A DNA stretch of 64,000 bases from Phaeodactylum tricornutum CCAP 1055/1. Taxonomy: Eukaryota > Bacillariophyta > Bacillariophyceae > Surirellales > Neidiaceae. Numbering within the stretch: the first letter of the stretch is position 1; every line of letters starts with the position of its first letter. Location: assembly GCF_000150955.2 (NCBI RefSeq), contig NC_011687.1, positions 310,001-374,000 on the forward strand, in the 5' to 3' direction. The position numbers and the translations under genes are program-made. Shown piece by piece: positions 40,332 to 50,157 of the stretch. The notes beneath the pieces were generated by a model that saw only the letters and a program-made list of their open reading frames with translations, was not told the origin of the DNA and made no database searches.

Positions 40332-42377
40332 ATGAGGGTGTGCACAACACAGTACTCTTCCTTGTTCCGCTGGCTCTTTTGGACGACGGCCATTCCGGCA
40401 GCGTTCGCCTGGAGTCCCATGATTCCTTCGGAGCCTCGTCGATCGCATCACACAACGCGACCAAAATTTGGTCGCGTTGCTTCAGTTCTGGCGGCAACTG
40501 TGCAACCCGACAAAGATCAGGCCTTTACCACGAAATCCTCGACGAGAATTGCTCAGTCGCGCACGGGTAGGAACGATCAGAGCCCTCCCGACTTTTTGAC
40601 GCTGGCCTTTGCCAGTACCGAGTGCGACAACGTCAATCGGCCTCCGTCGCTCAATGTCTTGATTCGCAGTATAGAACATTTAACAACGGCCTCCGACGGT
40701 CACATGCTGACGGATGTTCGTGGAGTGTTTGTAGACCATGCGCGACTGGGGAGCATCGCTGCTGTCGCGCACGCTATTGGGCAACTCCCCGTCGGATCCG
40801 TTCCGCCCCTCACACCCCTGGCCGTCTACTGTCTCGGACACGCTTTTGCCTCGCAACTGCTGGAAGACACTCCAGCTGAGGAGAACGTGACCATTTTGGT
40901 GGGACGTGATCCTCGTATCCACGGTATGCGCTTGGCGGACGCACTGGGACGCGGCGCGGAAGCTGCGGATCCACGAATTCGCGTCGTCTACACCGGAATC
41001 GCCACTACCCCAGGCTGTGCCAGTTTCGTCCGTAGTGGACGTGCCGACGCAGCTGTCATGGTCACCGCCAGTCATTTGCCTCGCGATCGCAACGGGCTCA
41101 AATTCTTTCGACGGGCCCGCACGCTCGATGCACGAGTCGGCGATGACTCCGCTTCGGCCGTTTCCATTGCCGATTTGGGAGCTCGCGCGATACAATGCGC
41201 CACCGAATGGCATTCGGCCGGAATTCTGCCCCCGGCGAGTGGAAAAGACTCTGTCATGTGCTCGGCGTGGGTAGACTGGATGCCCTATTATGCAAAAGAA
41301 CTGCGACAAGCCATTGTGGACCAAGTGGGCCACCAGTCCTGTGACAAGACCAGCGCCAACGACCAGATATCACAACAGCCACTGCGCGGTCTCAAGATTG
41401 TATTGAATGCGGGCAATGGAAGCGGTGCCTTCTTTCACAAAATCCTCCAGGAGTTGGGAGCCGATACGACCGGATCCTTGCACTTGGAATACAATGGTGA
41501 GTTCCCCAACGGTGTACCCAATCCAGAATCACCTGCCATGGTATCGGAAACCGAGCAAGCCTGCGCTCTGGTAAAAGCCGATCTGGGAATTTTACTCGAT
41601 ACGGATGCTGATCGGTGTGGCTTTGTGGTACCTAGCCGTCACGACAAGAATACGTACGAGCCTCTCAATCGCAATCGCCTGATTGCCCTTTTGGGCGTAA
41701 TCATGTCCCGGTCCTCTCCGGGGAGCGCCATTGTGACCGATTCGGTAACGTCGGAAGGACTAGCGACATTTTTACAGGGAAGTCTAGGTCTACAACACGT
41801 GCGATACCTCAAGGGTTACGCCAACGTAATCGGTAAGGCTCGATCACTCTCGGAATCCAACGTGGTCGCTGCGAATTTGGCGATTGAAACTTCGGGACAC
41901 TGTGCGTTTCGTGAAAATGACTACCTCGATGATGGCACCTACTGTGCCGTCAAGGTGCTAAGTTTGATGGCTCGTGAGCGAGCGGCCAACGCCAAATCCA
42001 ACTTGCTGGATTTGATCGCCGATTTGGTGGAATTGGACGAAGTCGCCGAATTACGAATGGCGACGCTGGACGACTCTTTGGATACAATGCAGCAAGTGTT
42101 TGACCTTTGCGCTCTGGAACTGGAGCGTCACGCACAAAATTCGGATATAGAGTGGGAAATCGATGTGGACAATCTGGAGGGTATTCGCATCCGAATTGGT
42201 GACGGTCAGTTCTTTATGCTACGCAAGAGTCTACACGATCCCATTATCAGTCTACAAATCGAAGCCAGCAGCAAGGATATTGCCAGGCGGCGAATCATGG
42301 TTCCGATAATCGAGCTATTCGATTCCTTGGAACAGATTCAAGCACAACTCGATCTCTCTGTGTTGCGCCAATTCTAA
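40332..42377 (+). CDS. plastid phosphohexomutase (PGM/PMM family)
   Basis: Single exon, 681 residues. The N-terminus has a hydrophobic signal followed by PAAFAWSP, a clear match to the diatom ASAFAP plastid-import motif. The alpha-D-phosphohexomutase domains follow in order. The phosphoserine loop is TASHLPRDRNGLKFF (Ser at about residue 247), the metal loop is DTDADRCGF (about 423-431), the sugar-binding loop is ETSGHCAFRENDYLDDG, and the C-terminal phosphate-binding loop is probably near EGIRIRIGDGQFFMLRKS. The Leu in TASHLP, where most members have Asn, matches a plant plastid group (Arabidopsis At1g70820-like), so this is probably that subfamily rather than the main starch PGM. The reaction is exchange of phosphate between C1 and C6 of a hexose. 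It converges on WDR46 with only 70 bp between stop codons. Confidence 0.9.
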   Translation: MRVCTTQYSSLFRWLFWTTAIPAAFAWSPMIPSEPRRSHHTTRPKFGRVASVLAATVQPDKDQAFTTKSSTRIAQSRTGRNDQSPPDFLTLAFASTECDNVNRPPSLNVLIRSIEHLTTASDGHMLTDVRGVFVDHARLGSIAAVAHAIGQLPVGSVPPLTPLAVYCLGHAFASQLLEDTPAEENVTILVGRDPRIHGMRLADALGRGAEAADPRIRVVYTGIATTPGCASFVRSGRADAAVMVTASHLPRDRNGLKFFRRARTLDARVGDDSASAVSIADLGARAIQCATEWHSAGILPPASGKDSVMCSAWVDWMPYYAKELRQAIVDQVGHQSCDKTSANDQISQQPLRGLKIVLNAGNGSGAFFHKILQELGADTTGSLHLEYNGEFPNGVPNPESPAMVSETEQACALVKADLGILLDTDADRCGFVVPSRHDKNTYEPLNRNRLIALLGVIMSRSSPGSAIVTDSVTSEGLATFLQGSLGLQHVRYLKGYANVIGKARSLSESNVVAANLAIETSGHCAFRENDYLDDGTYCAVKVLSLMARERAANAKSNLLDLIADLVELDEVAELRMATLDDSLDTMQQVFDLCALELERHAQNSDIEWEIDVDNLEGIRIRIGDGQFFMLRKSLHDPIISLQIEASSKDIARRRIMVPIIELFDSLEQIQAQLDLSVLRQF

Positions 42378-42447
42378 TTTTTAAACTGCTTAAAAAATAG
42401 CAAGAAAGCACAAAAGAAAATATTTTTTCGTACGTTGTATCCTGCTA

Positions 42448-44295
42448 TTAAAAGAAGCGTTTCAACGCCGACGGTGCTTGTTCTCTCGGTGCTTCTGACG
42501 CAATTTCACCTCTGATCTCAGTCGCTTTGGCTACCTTTTCTTTTTCTCGAGCCTCTCGCAACTTGAGCGTATTCTGATCAACCACATTCTTGTGTTTGCG
42601 TCGCAACTTGGTCTGAATCTTGCTTCTACCCCGTTTCTTGGATTTTTCTTTTTTAGGTGCTTTTTTGTTGTGATTGGCTTCTTCTTGCAGATCTTGTAAT
42701 CGTTCCAATCTCTTGTGCGGGTCGGATTCTTCAATACCCCCAACCTGATCCGGATCCAAGGCAATCATTTCTGGCTGTAATTTATCGAGCAACGCCCGTA
42801 CTTCAGCCTCCTTACGTTGCTTAGCATCCTGATGGGGGTTGGTATTATATTCCGAGGTGTCCACAGACGGTTCACCAGCCCCGGGTACAACAATACTACT
42901 TACACCTCGCGAGTGTCCGATACCCAAAACATCTTCAAACGGTCGGAAGCGCACTGTCTCCACCGGCCCACAACGCGGCATGCTGTGGTGCATGTATGGA
43001 TCCTGAGTCTTACGATGCAGTGCATCGGCATTCCAAATTGTTGTTTGCCCGGCGTGCCCCACTGCCAACAAGCCCCTTTGAGAAATATCTATGCTCGTCG
43101 GAACTCCGCCGCGGACAAAATACGAGATCGTTTCCTTATACATGCGCAGGTCCCAGATTCGTATCCGGCGATCCGCCCCACCCGTCACCATCACTTGTCC
43201 AGTGGGATCCACCGCGAGACTATGGACTGCGGCGCCCTTGTGACATAAAAGCTTCGCCAGATACTTTCCCTGTGCCGGACTCCATAGTGTGACGGTACCA
43301 TTCGAGTGACCCGCGTGCAGAATGGCATTGGTGGGGTTTTGTCGCAATACGCGACACGCACCGAGCTGCGTACGATGTTGCGATACTAACGCACCCGTAC
43401 TCGTATCCTGATACTTAAGCCAACCGGCGCGGCCCACCGAGGCCAACAACCAGTGGTAGGGTAAAAATTGCAGGGCCATGGGATCTGAATGATCGGAGAG
43501 GCGGTGTACTTCGGCTCCAGTCTGATCATAAATGAACGCATGATTCTTCTGAGCGGCGGCAAAGAGCGTGAAATTGTGCAGGAAGCAGGCGTCCCGAATT
43601 CGTTCTTGCACGTAAAATTCCGTCACTAGGGACTGTTGGTGACAATCCATCATTGCCAAGTGCCCAGCGGCACCGTACATGATGTTGTAACGACCACTGC
43701 GGTCATATTCTAATCCGTATGGAGCTGATTGATGCATATCAAGATTGTAAATATGGCGAGCCGTGTCATCATCGAGATAATTGCGCTTGAGCTCCGTCTG
43801 AGTCAAGGATGTAGTACGTTCCATATCGTTTTCGGGTTCCAGCAACCCAGCTTGGTCTGTCTGGAGAATGTCGGCTGCCTCCGCCGCCTTGACAGCAGCT
43901 TCGAGGCGCTTTGTTTCGTGACGCTCCAGCTGATGCCGCAATACCTTGTTATTGTTGGTCGGTCCGCGTTTTCGACGACGTTGCAAGGCCAGCTTCTGCT
44001 TGTCGTTGAGCGCCTCCAGGTTGGGATTACGATCATCGAGTGCAAGGTGGGCACGGCGTTCTTTCGTTTTACCGGCGTTGAGGAACTTTTCCACCGTTTC
44101 CTGTTGTTTCTGTGCTCTTTGTTGGAGATCGTGACGTTTTTCCTTGGCTTCCTTGGACGACAAGCCTCGCGCGACTTGTAGACTGCCATTGGGATCGCTG
44201 TCGATTTTGGGCTTTTTCATCAGCGGACGGTCCTCTTCTTGTTCGGCATCCGAAGATGCGGCTCGGCCTTTGCTCCGGCTTTTGGAACCTCCCAT
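42448..44295 (-). CDS. UTP7: UTP7/WDR46 (BING4), SSU processome WD40 protein
   Basis: Single exon, 615 residues. A Lys/Arg-rich N-terminus with helices (about 30-150) precedes the WD40 propeller (about 190-465). Recognisable segments include YNLDMHQSAPYGLEYDRSGR, the WD repeat VMVTGGADRRIRIWDLRMY, HSNGTVTLWSPAQGKYLAKL and FRPFEDVLGIGHSRG. The BING4CT region (about 440-520: GAGEPSVDTSEYNTNP, LDKLQPEMIALDP) is specific to UTP7/WDR46. A basic coiled tail with KKAPKKEKSKKRGRSK serves nucleolar localisation and RNA contact. The protein acts in the small-subunit processome in 18S pre-rRNA cleavage. The length agrees with the human and yeast proteins plus extensions. It diverges from PDX1 across 659 bp. 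Confidence 0.95.
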   Translation of the reverse strand: MGGSKSRSKGRAASSDAEQEEDRPLMKKPKIDSDPNGSLQVARGLSSKEAKEKRHDLQQRAQKQQETVEKFLNAGKTKERRAHLALDDRNPNLEALNDKQKLALQRRRKRGPTNNNKVLRHQLERHETKRLEAAVKAAEAADILQTDQAGLLEPENDMERTTSLTQTELKRNYLDDDTARHIYNLDMHQSAPYGLEYDRSGRYNIMYGAAGHLAMMDCHQQSLVTEFYVQERIRDACFLHNFTLFAAAQKNHAFIYDQTGAEVHRLSDHSDPMALQFLPYHWLLASVGRAGWLKYQDTSTGALVSQHRTQLGACRVLRQNPTNAILHAGHSNGTVTLWSPAQGKYLAKLLCHKGAAVHSLAVDPTGQVMVTGGADRRIRIWDLRMYKETISYFVRGGVPTSIDISQRGLLAVGHAGQTTIWNADALHRKTQDPYMHHSMPRCGPVETVRFRPFEDVLGIGHSRGVSSIVVPGAGEPSVDTSEYNTNPHQDAKQRKEAEVRALLDKLQPEMIALDPDQVGGIEESDPHKRLERLQDLQEEANHNKKAPKKEKSKKRGRSKIQTKLRRKHKNVVDQNTLKLREAREKEKVAKATEIRGEIASEAPREQAPSALKRFF

Positions 44296-44954
44296 CCTGC
44301 TCTTCTTTTTGGTTCGCTCTCGCGACGGGTATGCTAACGATATATTTACCGATACAGGACCACTCCTTTGGGCTTACCAGTAGATAGATATATCTGCCTT
44401 TCTGTTCCTCGCTTCATGCTTGTTTTTCTGGGCCGTCGTCCCATGACGACGAGCAAGCTATACGGTCGCGTGCCAGACGGTGCTTTGAGATCGATGTTTT
44501 CCTTTGAGGTCGATGTTTTCTATATTTGAATTCCCAGTTACATATTTGAAGATTGTGTGATGACGGACGGGCGGACTTCACTGGCATCGTAGCTTTCGCA
44601 TCGACCCAATCCAAGCAAGAAACCTACCGCGGTCTGTTTGGTACGAAGAGCGTCTGTCTGTAATCCGTTCCCAGTTCCGGCGTTGAATGAGTCACACAGG
44701 GATCAGTCCACGGCGGTTGTCTACGGATAACCAGTACGGATCGTGACCTTCTACGAATCCATGTCACCCGCGCAGAGAGCCGCACGTACCGTACGGTGCG
44801 CTCACGACCGCGCGTCGACGGGGTTCCACTCGTCGTGTGGGCGTCCCCGACAATCTCCTTCGTTCGGTTCACTTTTGCCGCAGCCTCCAACGAAGCCGCA
44901 ACAACATCCATCACAATTTCTTTCGACGTTTCACGATCGACCAACACTAACAAA
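44296..44954. promoter_or_regulatory. divergent promoter region, WDR46 / PDX1
   Basis: A 659-bp gap between two starts. A duplicated GAGATCGATGTTTTC / GAGGTCGATGTTTTC pair occurs at about 44486-44521. Open frames on both strands lack recognisable domains. I read it as promoters and UTRs. Confidence 0.45.
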
Positions 44955-46413
44955 ATGGCTGGAACCAACGGTAATGGCAATGGCAATGGTACCGCTCCTC
45001 GTGTAGGAACAGACCGTGTCAAACAGGGCCTTGCGCAGATGCTCAAGGGAGGTGTGATTGTAAGTACACTGGTTTCCGACGACGCAGATGGGAGATCTCG
45101 CGACGGCGGTGGCGGAAGGATGGCTTCTGTCTTGCTGACGTCAATACCGCAAAATTGTATGGCCAAATTATAAGCGTTCTACGTCATCATCGGAAAGCCT
45201 ACCGTCCATAGGTAAACTCGAGAGAACTTTTTAAACTCCCGAGAGGAAACGGGAAGAATGAGGGAAGGATCTTGGCTGTTTTCAGTACACTGCTTTTATC
45301 CGCAGTTGAAACCACCAAATCGATGGACTCCAATTCAGCCGAGAGAAATTGTACCTACGATAACCAGAAGCTATTCTGTGCTTACCGGACGTTTTTGAGT
45401 TTCGCGAATTTTTACACCTTCCGATCGATTTCAATCCAACCGCCTTTGTTTTCGTTCCGTTTTCGGTACAAGTCGTTCTCACACAATTCTCATGTTTGTG
45501 ATCGTAGATGGACGTCATGAATGTGGAGCAGGCCAAGATTGCCGAAGCCGCTGGTGCCGTCGCTGTTATGGCTCTGGAGCGCATTCCAGCCGACATTCGC
45601 CGGGACGGTGGCGTCGCCCGTATGTCAGATCCGGCCTTGATCAAGGAAATCAAGAACGCGGTTACCATCCCCGTCATGGCCAAGGCACGTATTGGACATT
45701 TCGTGGAAGCCCAGATTTTGGAAGCTTGCGAGATTGATTACATCGACGAATCCGAAGTTCTTACCATGGCCGATGATGTCCACCATTTGGACAAGACACA
45801 GTACAGTGTACCCTTTGTCTGCGGTTGCCGCAACCTTGGTGAAGCCCTCCGTCGTATTGCCGAGGGAGCTTCCATGCTCCGTACCAAGGGTGAAGCCGGT
45901 ACCGGTAATATTGTGGAAGCCGTCCGTCACGCCCGCACCGTGCAGTCCGAGATCAAGCGTCTCGCTTCCATGAGCAAGGACGAACTCTTCGTGGCCGCCA
46001 AAGAGTTGCGTGCCCCTTACGAGCTCGTCAAAGAAGTTGCCGAGCTTGGCAAGCTTCCTGTCGTCAACTTTGCCGCCGGTGGTGTCGCCACCCCAGCCGA
46101 TGCTGCCCTCATGATGCAACTCGGTTTGGACGGTGTCTTTGTCGGTTCGGGTATTTTCAAGTCCCACAACCCTGAAGAGCGTGCACGTGCCATCGTACAG
46201 GCCGTTACGCACTACAAAGACCCCAAGGTATTGATGGAAGTTTCTACCGGATTGGGACCGGCCATGGTGGGTATCGCCGATATCAAGGGTGACAAGGTCA
46301 ACTTCCGGGATCGTGAAGGAGGTGAATTCGCCTACGAGGGCAAGGTGCCACCCAAGAAGGATTTACACGGATACACCGAGACCCAAATGTATGGATCGTC
46401 CTGGAATAACTAA
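44955..46413 (+). CDS. PDX1: pyridoxal 5'-phosphate synthase subunit PDX1/SNZ
   Basis: Two exons, 44955..45059 (35 residues) and 45508..46413, with a 448-bp intron, the longest in this window; 336 residues. The join gives [25 protein letters not shown], unmistakable for PDX1. The enzyme is a TIM barrel that makes vitamin B6 directly from ribose 5-phosphate, glyceraldehyde 3-phosphate and ammonia supplied by the PDX2 glutaminase, which is not in this window. Key segments are [20 protein letters not shown], the catalytic-lysine strand [26 protein letters not shown], the second-lysine region [17 protein letters not shown] and the phosphate loop VGSGIFKS. The enzyme is cytosolic; no presequence is seen, only a Gly/Asn-rich leader. 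Retention of the intron would end translation early. Confidence 0.97.
45060..45507 (+). other. 448-bp PDX1 intron
   Basis: GTAAGT at the start and GATCGTAG at the end. It is several times longer than the other introns here and contains a perfect TGACGTCA. No conserved RNA fold is evident to the eye. Confidence 0.85.
45136..45143. promoter_or_regulatory. CRE-like palindrome TGACGTCA in PDX1 intron
   Basis: A perfect 8-bp CRE (bZIP/CREB type). In Phaeodactylum, TGACGT-type elements act in CO2/cAMP-responsive promoters such as PtCA1. Function at this place is not shown, and one 8-mer can occur by chance. Confidence 0.35.
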
Positions 46414-46589
46414 AAACAAAAGTAGTCTGAGCGGCTTTGCCTAACGCAACGAACTCGCTTGGAGTTATGGCCCTCTGTGATCTTCGTCGCACATTTTAAT
46501 ATTGATTCGTAATTTCTGCTAAGCAAGCAAGCAAGAATGTAGTAGCACACGGTTGTATTCCATCGTTACATTTGCTATGCCTTGTTTTT

Positions 46590-48287
46590 TCAAAACTCGG
46601 CGTTGCCGGGATACCGGGGAAAGGCAATTGCCTCTCGAATGTTTTCGATGCCACACACGTAGGTCACCAACCGTTCGAATCCGAGACCGTACCCGGCGTG
46701 CGGGACGGATCCAAACCGGCGCAAATCCAGGTACCACCAGTAGTCTTCCTTATCAAGCCCAACGTCGGCAATTTTCTGCTCCAGTACATCCAACCGTTCC
46801 TCACGTTGACTCCCACCGATCAGTTCTCCGACGCCGGGAACAAGCAAGTCCATGGCATTGACCGTTTCCCCGCCGTCCTCTTCATTATCACGCATGTAGA
46901 AGGCTTTGATGGCCTTGGGATAGTTGTACACAAACACGGCACTTTCAAACTTGGTTTCCGCCAACCATCGTTCATGCTCCGTCGCCAAGTCGGTACCAAA
47001 GGATACGTCTGGAAATTGCCACTTGCTGGGATCCTTGTTGATCTCTTCCTGCAAAAACTCGATCGCTTCCCGGTAAGAAACGCGAACAAATGGTTTCTGC
47101 ACGAGTTTTTCCAGTCTCGTCATTAGGGCCTTGTCGTAGAACTTTTGAAAGAACTCCAAATCTTCCCCACAGGAGTCCAACACGTGCTGTACTACGTACT
47201 TCAGCATATTTTCGGCGTTGTTCATGGCGGAAGTCAAATCAGCAAAGGCCATTTCCGGTTCGACCATGTGAAATTCGGCCAAATGGCGACTCGTTTGGGA
47301 ATTTTCGGCTCGAAACGTCGGACCAAACGTGTAAATATCACCCAACGCGCAGGCGTGTGTTTCACCCCCCAGCTGACCCGAGACAGTCAAGTATGCCGGT
47401 TTACCGAAAAAGTCCTCACTGTAATCGACTCGATCCTGCTCTTTGCCGTTCTCGTTCTTGGCTTTGGGCAAGGTCGAGACGCTGTCGAGATTGAGCGTCG
47501 TGACGCGGAACAGTTCGCCGGCTCCTTCACAATCCGAAGCTGTCACGAGAGGCGTCTGCACGTACACGAACCCTTGCGTTTGAAAAAAAGCGTGAATCGC
47601 GCCGGCCAAATGCGATCGTACTCGAGCTACCGCAGCAATGGTATTTGTTCGGGGCCGCAAATGCGCAATCGATCGCAAATATTCCAGAGTGTGACGTTTC
47701 TTGGCGAGCGGGTAAGTTTCGGCCGGACAGGCTCCCACGACACGCAGGACTGTAGCGGCCAATTCGACCGCTTGCTTCCCGCCTTGACTAGCCACCAATG
47801 GGCCGGTGAGTTCCACCGCACATCCGGTCGTGACCTTATCGAGTTCCGCCTTGGTCGCTTCGTCGACTTTATCAAAAACAATCACGCACTGAATGCCGGA
47901 AAGGTTACTGCCGTCGTTGACTTCCACAAAGGCGAGAGTCTTTTGCTTCCGCACGGTCCGGACCCAGCCTTTGATGGAAACAGGGCCATCCATAGGCTCC
48001 AGGGCGTCAATAGTTTTTACGCGGCGTGGTAAGGATCCGATACTGTTGATGGTACTTTCCGTATCCGTATCTGTCGCGGAAAAGAGTCGCTGACTTGCTG
48101 GCCGGGTTTGACCTGCACCGCTCAATCTCGGAAAGCTGCTGCTTGCCATCACAGCGGCAGTCGTAGTCGGACAAGCCATTCGTCCGACAGTAGCAGGTTG
48201 AAAGGCTGCAGACATCGAAAACCGACGGCTCAACGAGAGCATCAACATGATGAAAGCTCCAGCAGGCACACCCAGGAATCTCGACAT
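46590..48287 (-). CDS. asparaginyl-tRNA synthetase, organelle-targeted
   Basis: Single exon, 565 residues. A hydrophobic signal is followed by [12 protein letters not shown], a strong ASAFAP-type plastid signal. The OB-fold anticodon-binding domain (about 95-190) starts [19 protein letters not shown]. The class II catalytic core has motif 2 in [20 protein letters not shown] and motif 3 in [10 protein letters not shown]. AsnRS-specific features include [18 protein letters not shown] and [13 protein letters not shown], and the ending [16 protein letters not shown] is also typical. It charges tRNA-Asn for plastid, and perhaps mitochondrial, translation. The gene resembles bacterial AsnRS in length and lacks the eukaryotic cytosolic N-terminal extension. 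Confidence 0.95.
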   Translation of the reverse strand: MSRFLGVPAGAFIMLMLSLSRRFSMSAAFQPATVGRMACPTTTAAVMASSSFPRLSGAGQTRPASQRLFSATDTDTESTINSIGSLPRRVKTIDALEPMDGPVSIKGWVRTVRKQKTLAFVEVNDGSNLSGIQCVIVFDKVDEATKAELDKVTTGCAVELTGPLVASQGGKQAVELAATVLRVVGACPAETYPLAKKRHTLEYLRSIAHLRPRTNTIAAVARVRSHLAGAIHAFFQTQGFVYVQTPLVTASDCEGAGELFRVTTLNLDSVSTLPKAKNENGKEQDRVDYSEDFFGKPAYLTVSGQLGGETHACALGDIYTFGPTFRAENSQTSRHLAEFHMVEPEMAFADLTSAMNNAENMLKYVVQHVLDSCGEDLEFFQKFYDKALMTRLEKLVQKPFVRVSYREAIEFLQEEINKDPSKWQFPDVSFGTDLATEHERWLAETKFESAVFVYNYPKAIKAFYMRDNEEDGGETVNAMDLLVPGVGELIGGSQREERLDVLEQKIADVGLDKEDYWWYLDLRRFGSVPHAGYGLGFERLVTYVCGIENIREAIAFPRYPGNAEF

Positions 48288-48791
48288 GTGTAGAGGTGAC
48301 TTTCAAAAGAGAGACTTACCAAGGTTTCTAGGATTGTTGATCCTTTGATCCTTCAAAGATCCTCTTTCCAGTCCAGCCTACGCTTTTCCAACGGGTCTCT
48401 GGATGAGCTCGGCGGTGCTTCTTTCGTGCTCTCACAGTCAGCCAAGGGACGAAATCGCCAGGATGTGGAAGAAGACAACGACCGATTTGCTCGGACGCCA
48501 CGAGTTGCGTCTTACGTCAGTCCCGAAGATACGGGAATAAAAACTATCTGCTCGACAGCGTCGGCCTAGAGAGTGTGATCTGACTGACATGACTCACAGT
48601 TACACGCTTGTTGTGTCTTACAGATAAGACGCATTGTCGTTACAGGCAGCAGCAGTGCCCATTCCTTGTATTTCTCCTCAGTCTACCCGCGCTATCATGC
48701 AATTTGGCTTTGAAAACAATTTCTTATATCTGCGTCTCACAGTCAGTCAATTATCGAGCCTTACCGTAAATCAAGTATGGCGACGCACTGC
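48288..48791. other. intergenic, 504 bp
   Basis: Upstream of the AsnRS start and downstream of the eEF1B stop, both on the minus strand. A short plus-strand frame (48345-48569) has no supporting features. The region probably holds the AsnRS promoter. Confidence 0.45.
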
Positions 48792-49635
48792 TTAGAGCAC
48801 ATTCATCGAGGTAACTTCGCAACTCTGAACCTCGTCTTCCATCTCCAAAATCTTTTCGACAACATCATCGGAGGAGTTATTGACACCCATAACAAACGTG
48901 CACTGAATTTTCTTGATCCCGTAGGCGACATCCGCCAGATTACAGGATTCGCCCCATTTGAGACCGTCCTGCACAATCGTTTCCGTAATTTTCTTCCACA
49001 ACACCATGAGATCCTGTTCCACGTCCCAGGGTTTGATTTCAATGGCCACAAGAGTACGCTGATTGGCTTCTTTCTTGGCCGTACGTTCTTCTGCTTCCTT
49101 TTTGAGACGAGCCAACATATCGGCACGGGATTCTTTGGGTTCGTCGTCTTCCTCGTCGTCGTCACCAAATACGTCGAATTCGTCCTCGGCGTCGGCCTTG
49201 GCGGCGGCGGGAGCCGCGGCAGCCGCCGGTGCCGGTGGACTCAAGTTCAGCCCACGCACGCCTTGCAAGGCCGCAACGTGAATGTACCAACGGTACGAAT
49301 GCGGAAATTTGGCCGCGTCCGGAACGGACTCGAATTTCGCAAACATTTCCGAGTCGGCCGGGGAAAAGGACCAGCCTTCAATGTAGGACTTGGATCCCAT
49401 GAATCCATTAAAGGCAGCAGCACCTTTGTCCGAAGAGACGTCAAACTGAAGAAAACAAAATAAAGGGAATTGCGGTGAGAACAATCCTTCCGAAACACAT
49501 CTTGTGACCCGATTTGCCAGACAATGCTTGTTGCGCGTGTACCCGTTTGCAGATCCCGACATTGCCCTCTTTCTGGTTGTCACGCCCGCCGTAAACAGAA
49601 CGACGAATAAAGAATCGTACCTTGGGGCCTCCCAT
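48792..49635 (-). CDS. translation elongation factor eEF1B (beta/delta)
   Basis: Two exons, complement(49621..49635) with only MGGPK, and complement(48792..49445), with a 175-bp intron; 222 residues. The join yields MGGPK-FDVSSDKGAAAFNGF. An N-terminal GST-C-like segment (SKSYIEGWSFSPADSEMF) is followed by an Ala/Pro linker and the acidic CAGC-type stretch DEFDVFGDDDEEDDE. The C-terminal guanine-exchange domain (about 135-222) begins TLVAIEIKPWDVEQDLMVLW and ends MEDEVQSCEVTSMNVL. It exchanges GDP for GTP on eEF1A. The 15-bp first coding exon is easily missed; gene models that start inside exon 2 or extend into the intron would be wrong. It diverges from the sulfotransferase-like gene. Confidence 0.92.
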
Positions 49636-50157
49636 GGTATAAAAAGGAGATTTGGTAGGGCGAACAGTAAGAGTGCGAGTAGGCAGTTGGGCAAGACAAC
49701 AATGTTGTGGTTTGTGCGAACGAGACACCTCGAGAATGCCGGCGAGACAAAACCTGCGCGAGAGGCGCAACACCAGTCACAATCCGGCCGGGAAGATTCG
49801 CGGTCGGTACGGAGCCATTCAATTCCACGTATACGGTACTTGATTACGGAGCAATGGACAGACAATCTCACCTCAACCCTGGTAATCTCAAATTAAAGGG
49901 GGTAGCCGCCGACGAAAGTACGACACAATACAATCACAGTCACAGTCACAGTCAGCACAAACATAAATTGTTTGAGTCAATCCAAATGCTTTCATAATTA
50001 ATCAAGAATATTTGGACATTTCACACGTCACGCCACTGACATTGGCATCGAAGCCGCCATGCAAAATCCAGAAGTGTGACCATGGCCCCGAGTTGGTAGT
50101 TGGAAGACCCCGCTCACGGCCTTAACGAGAGCCCCGGTAGCTCCATATGCTTGGAAA
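49636..50157. promoter_or_regulatory. divergent promoter region, eEF1B / sulfotransferase
   Basis: A 522-bp gap between two starts. A short CACAGT tandem run lies at about 49934-49955. No gene was seen. Confidence 0.45.

Noticed and set aside
45625-46212. 195-codon minus-strand frame opposite PDX1
   Set aside because: It is a mirror of the strongly biased PDX1 codons; its Gly/His/Thr-rich sequence has no domain, and PDX1 is certain.
47145-48032. 295-codon plus-strand frame opposite AsnRS
   Set aside because: Antisense shadow of a conserved synthetase; low-complexity translation without a family match.
48777-49463. 228-codon plus-strand frame opposite eEF1B
   Set aside because: Contains Gly/Phe-rich runs that arise from the acidic and Ala-rich codons of eEF1B read backwards.
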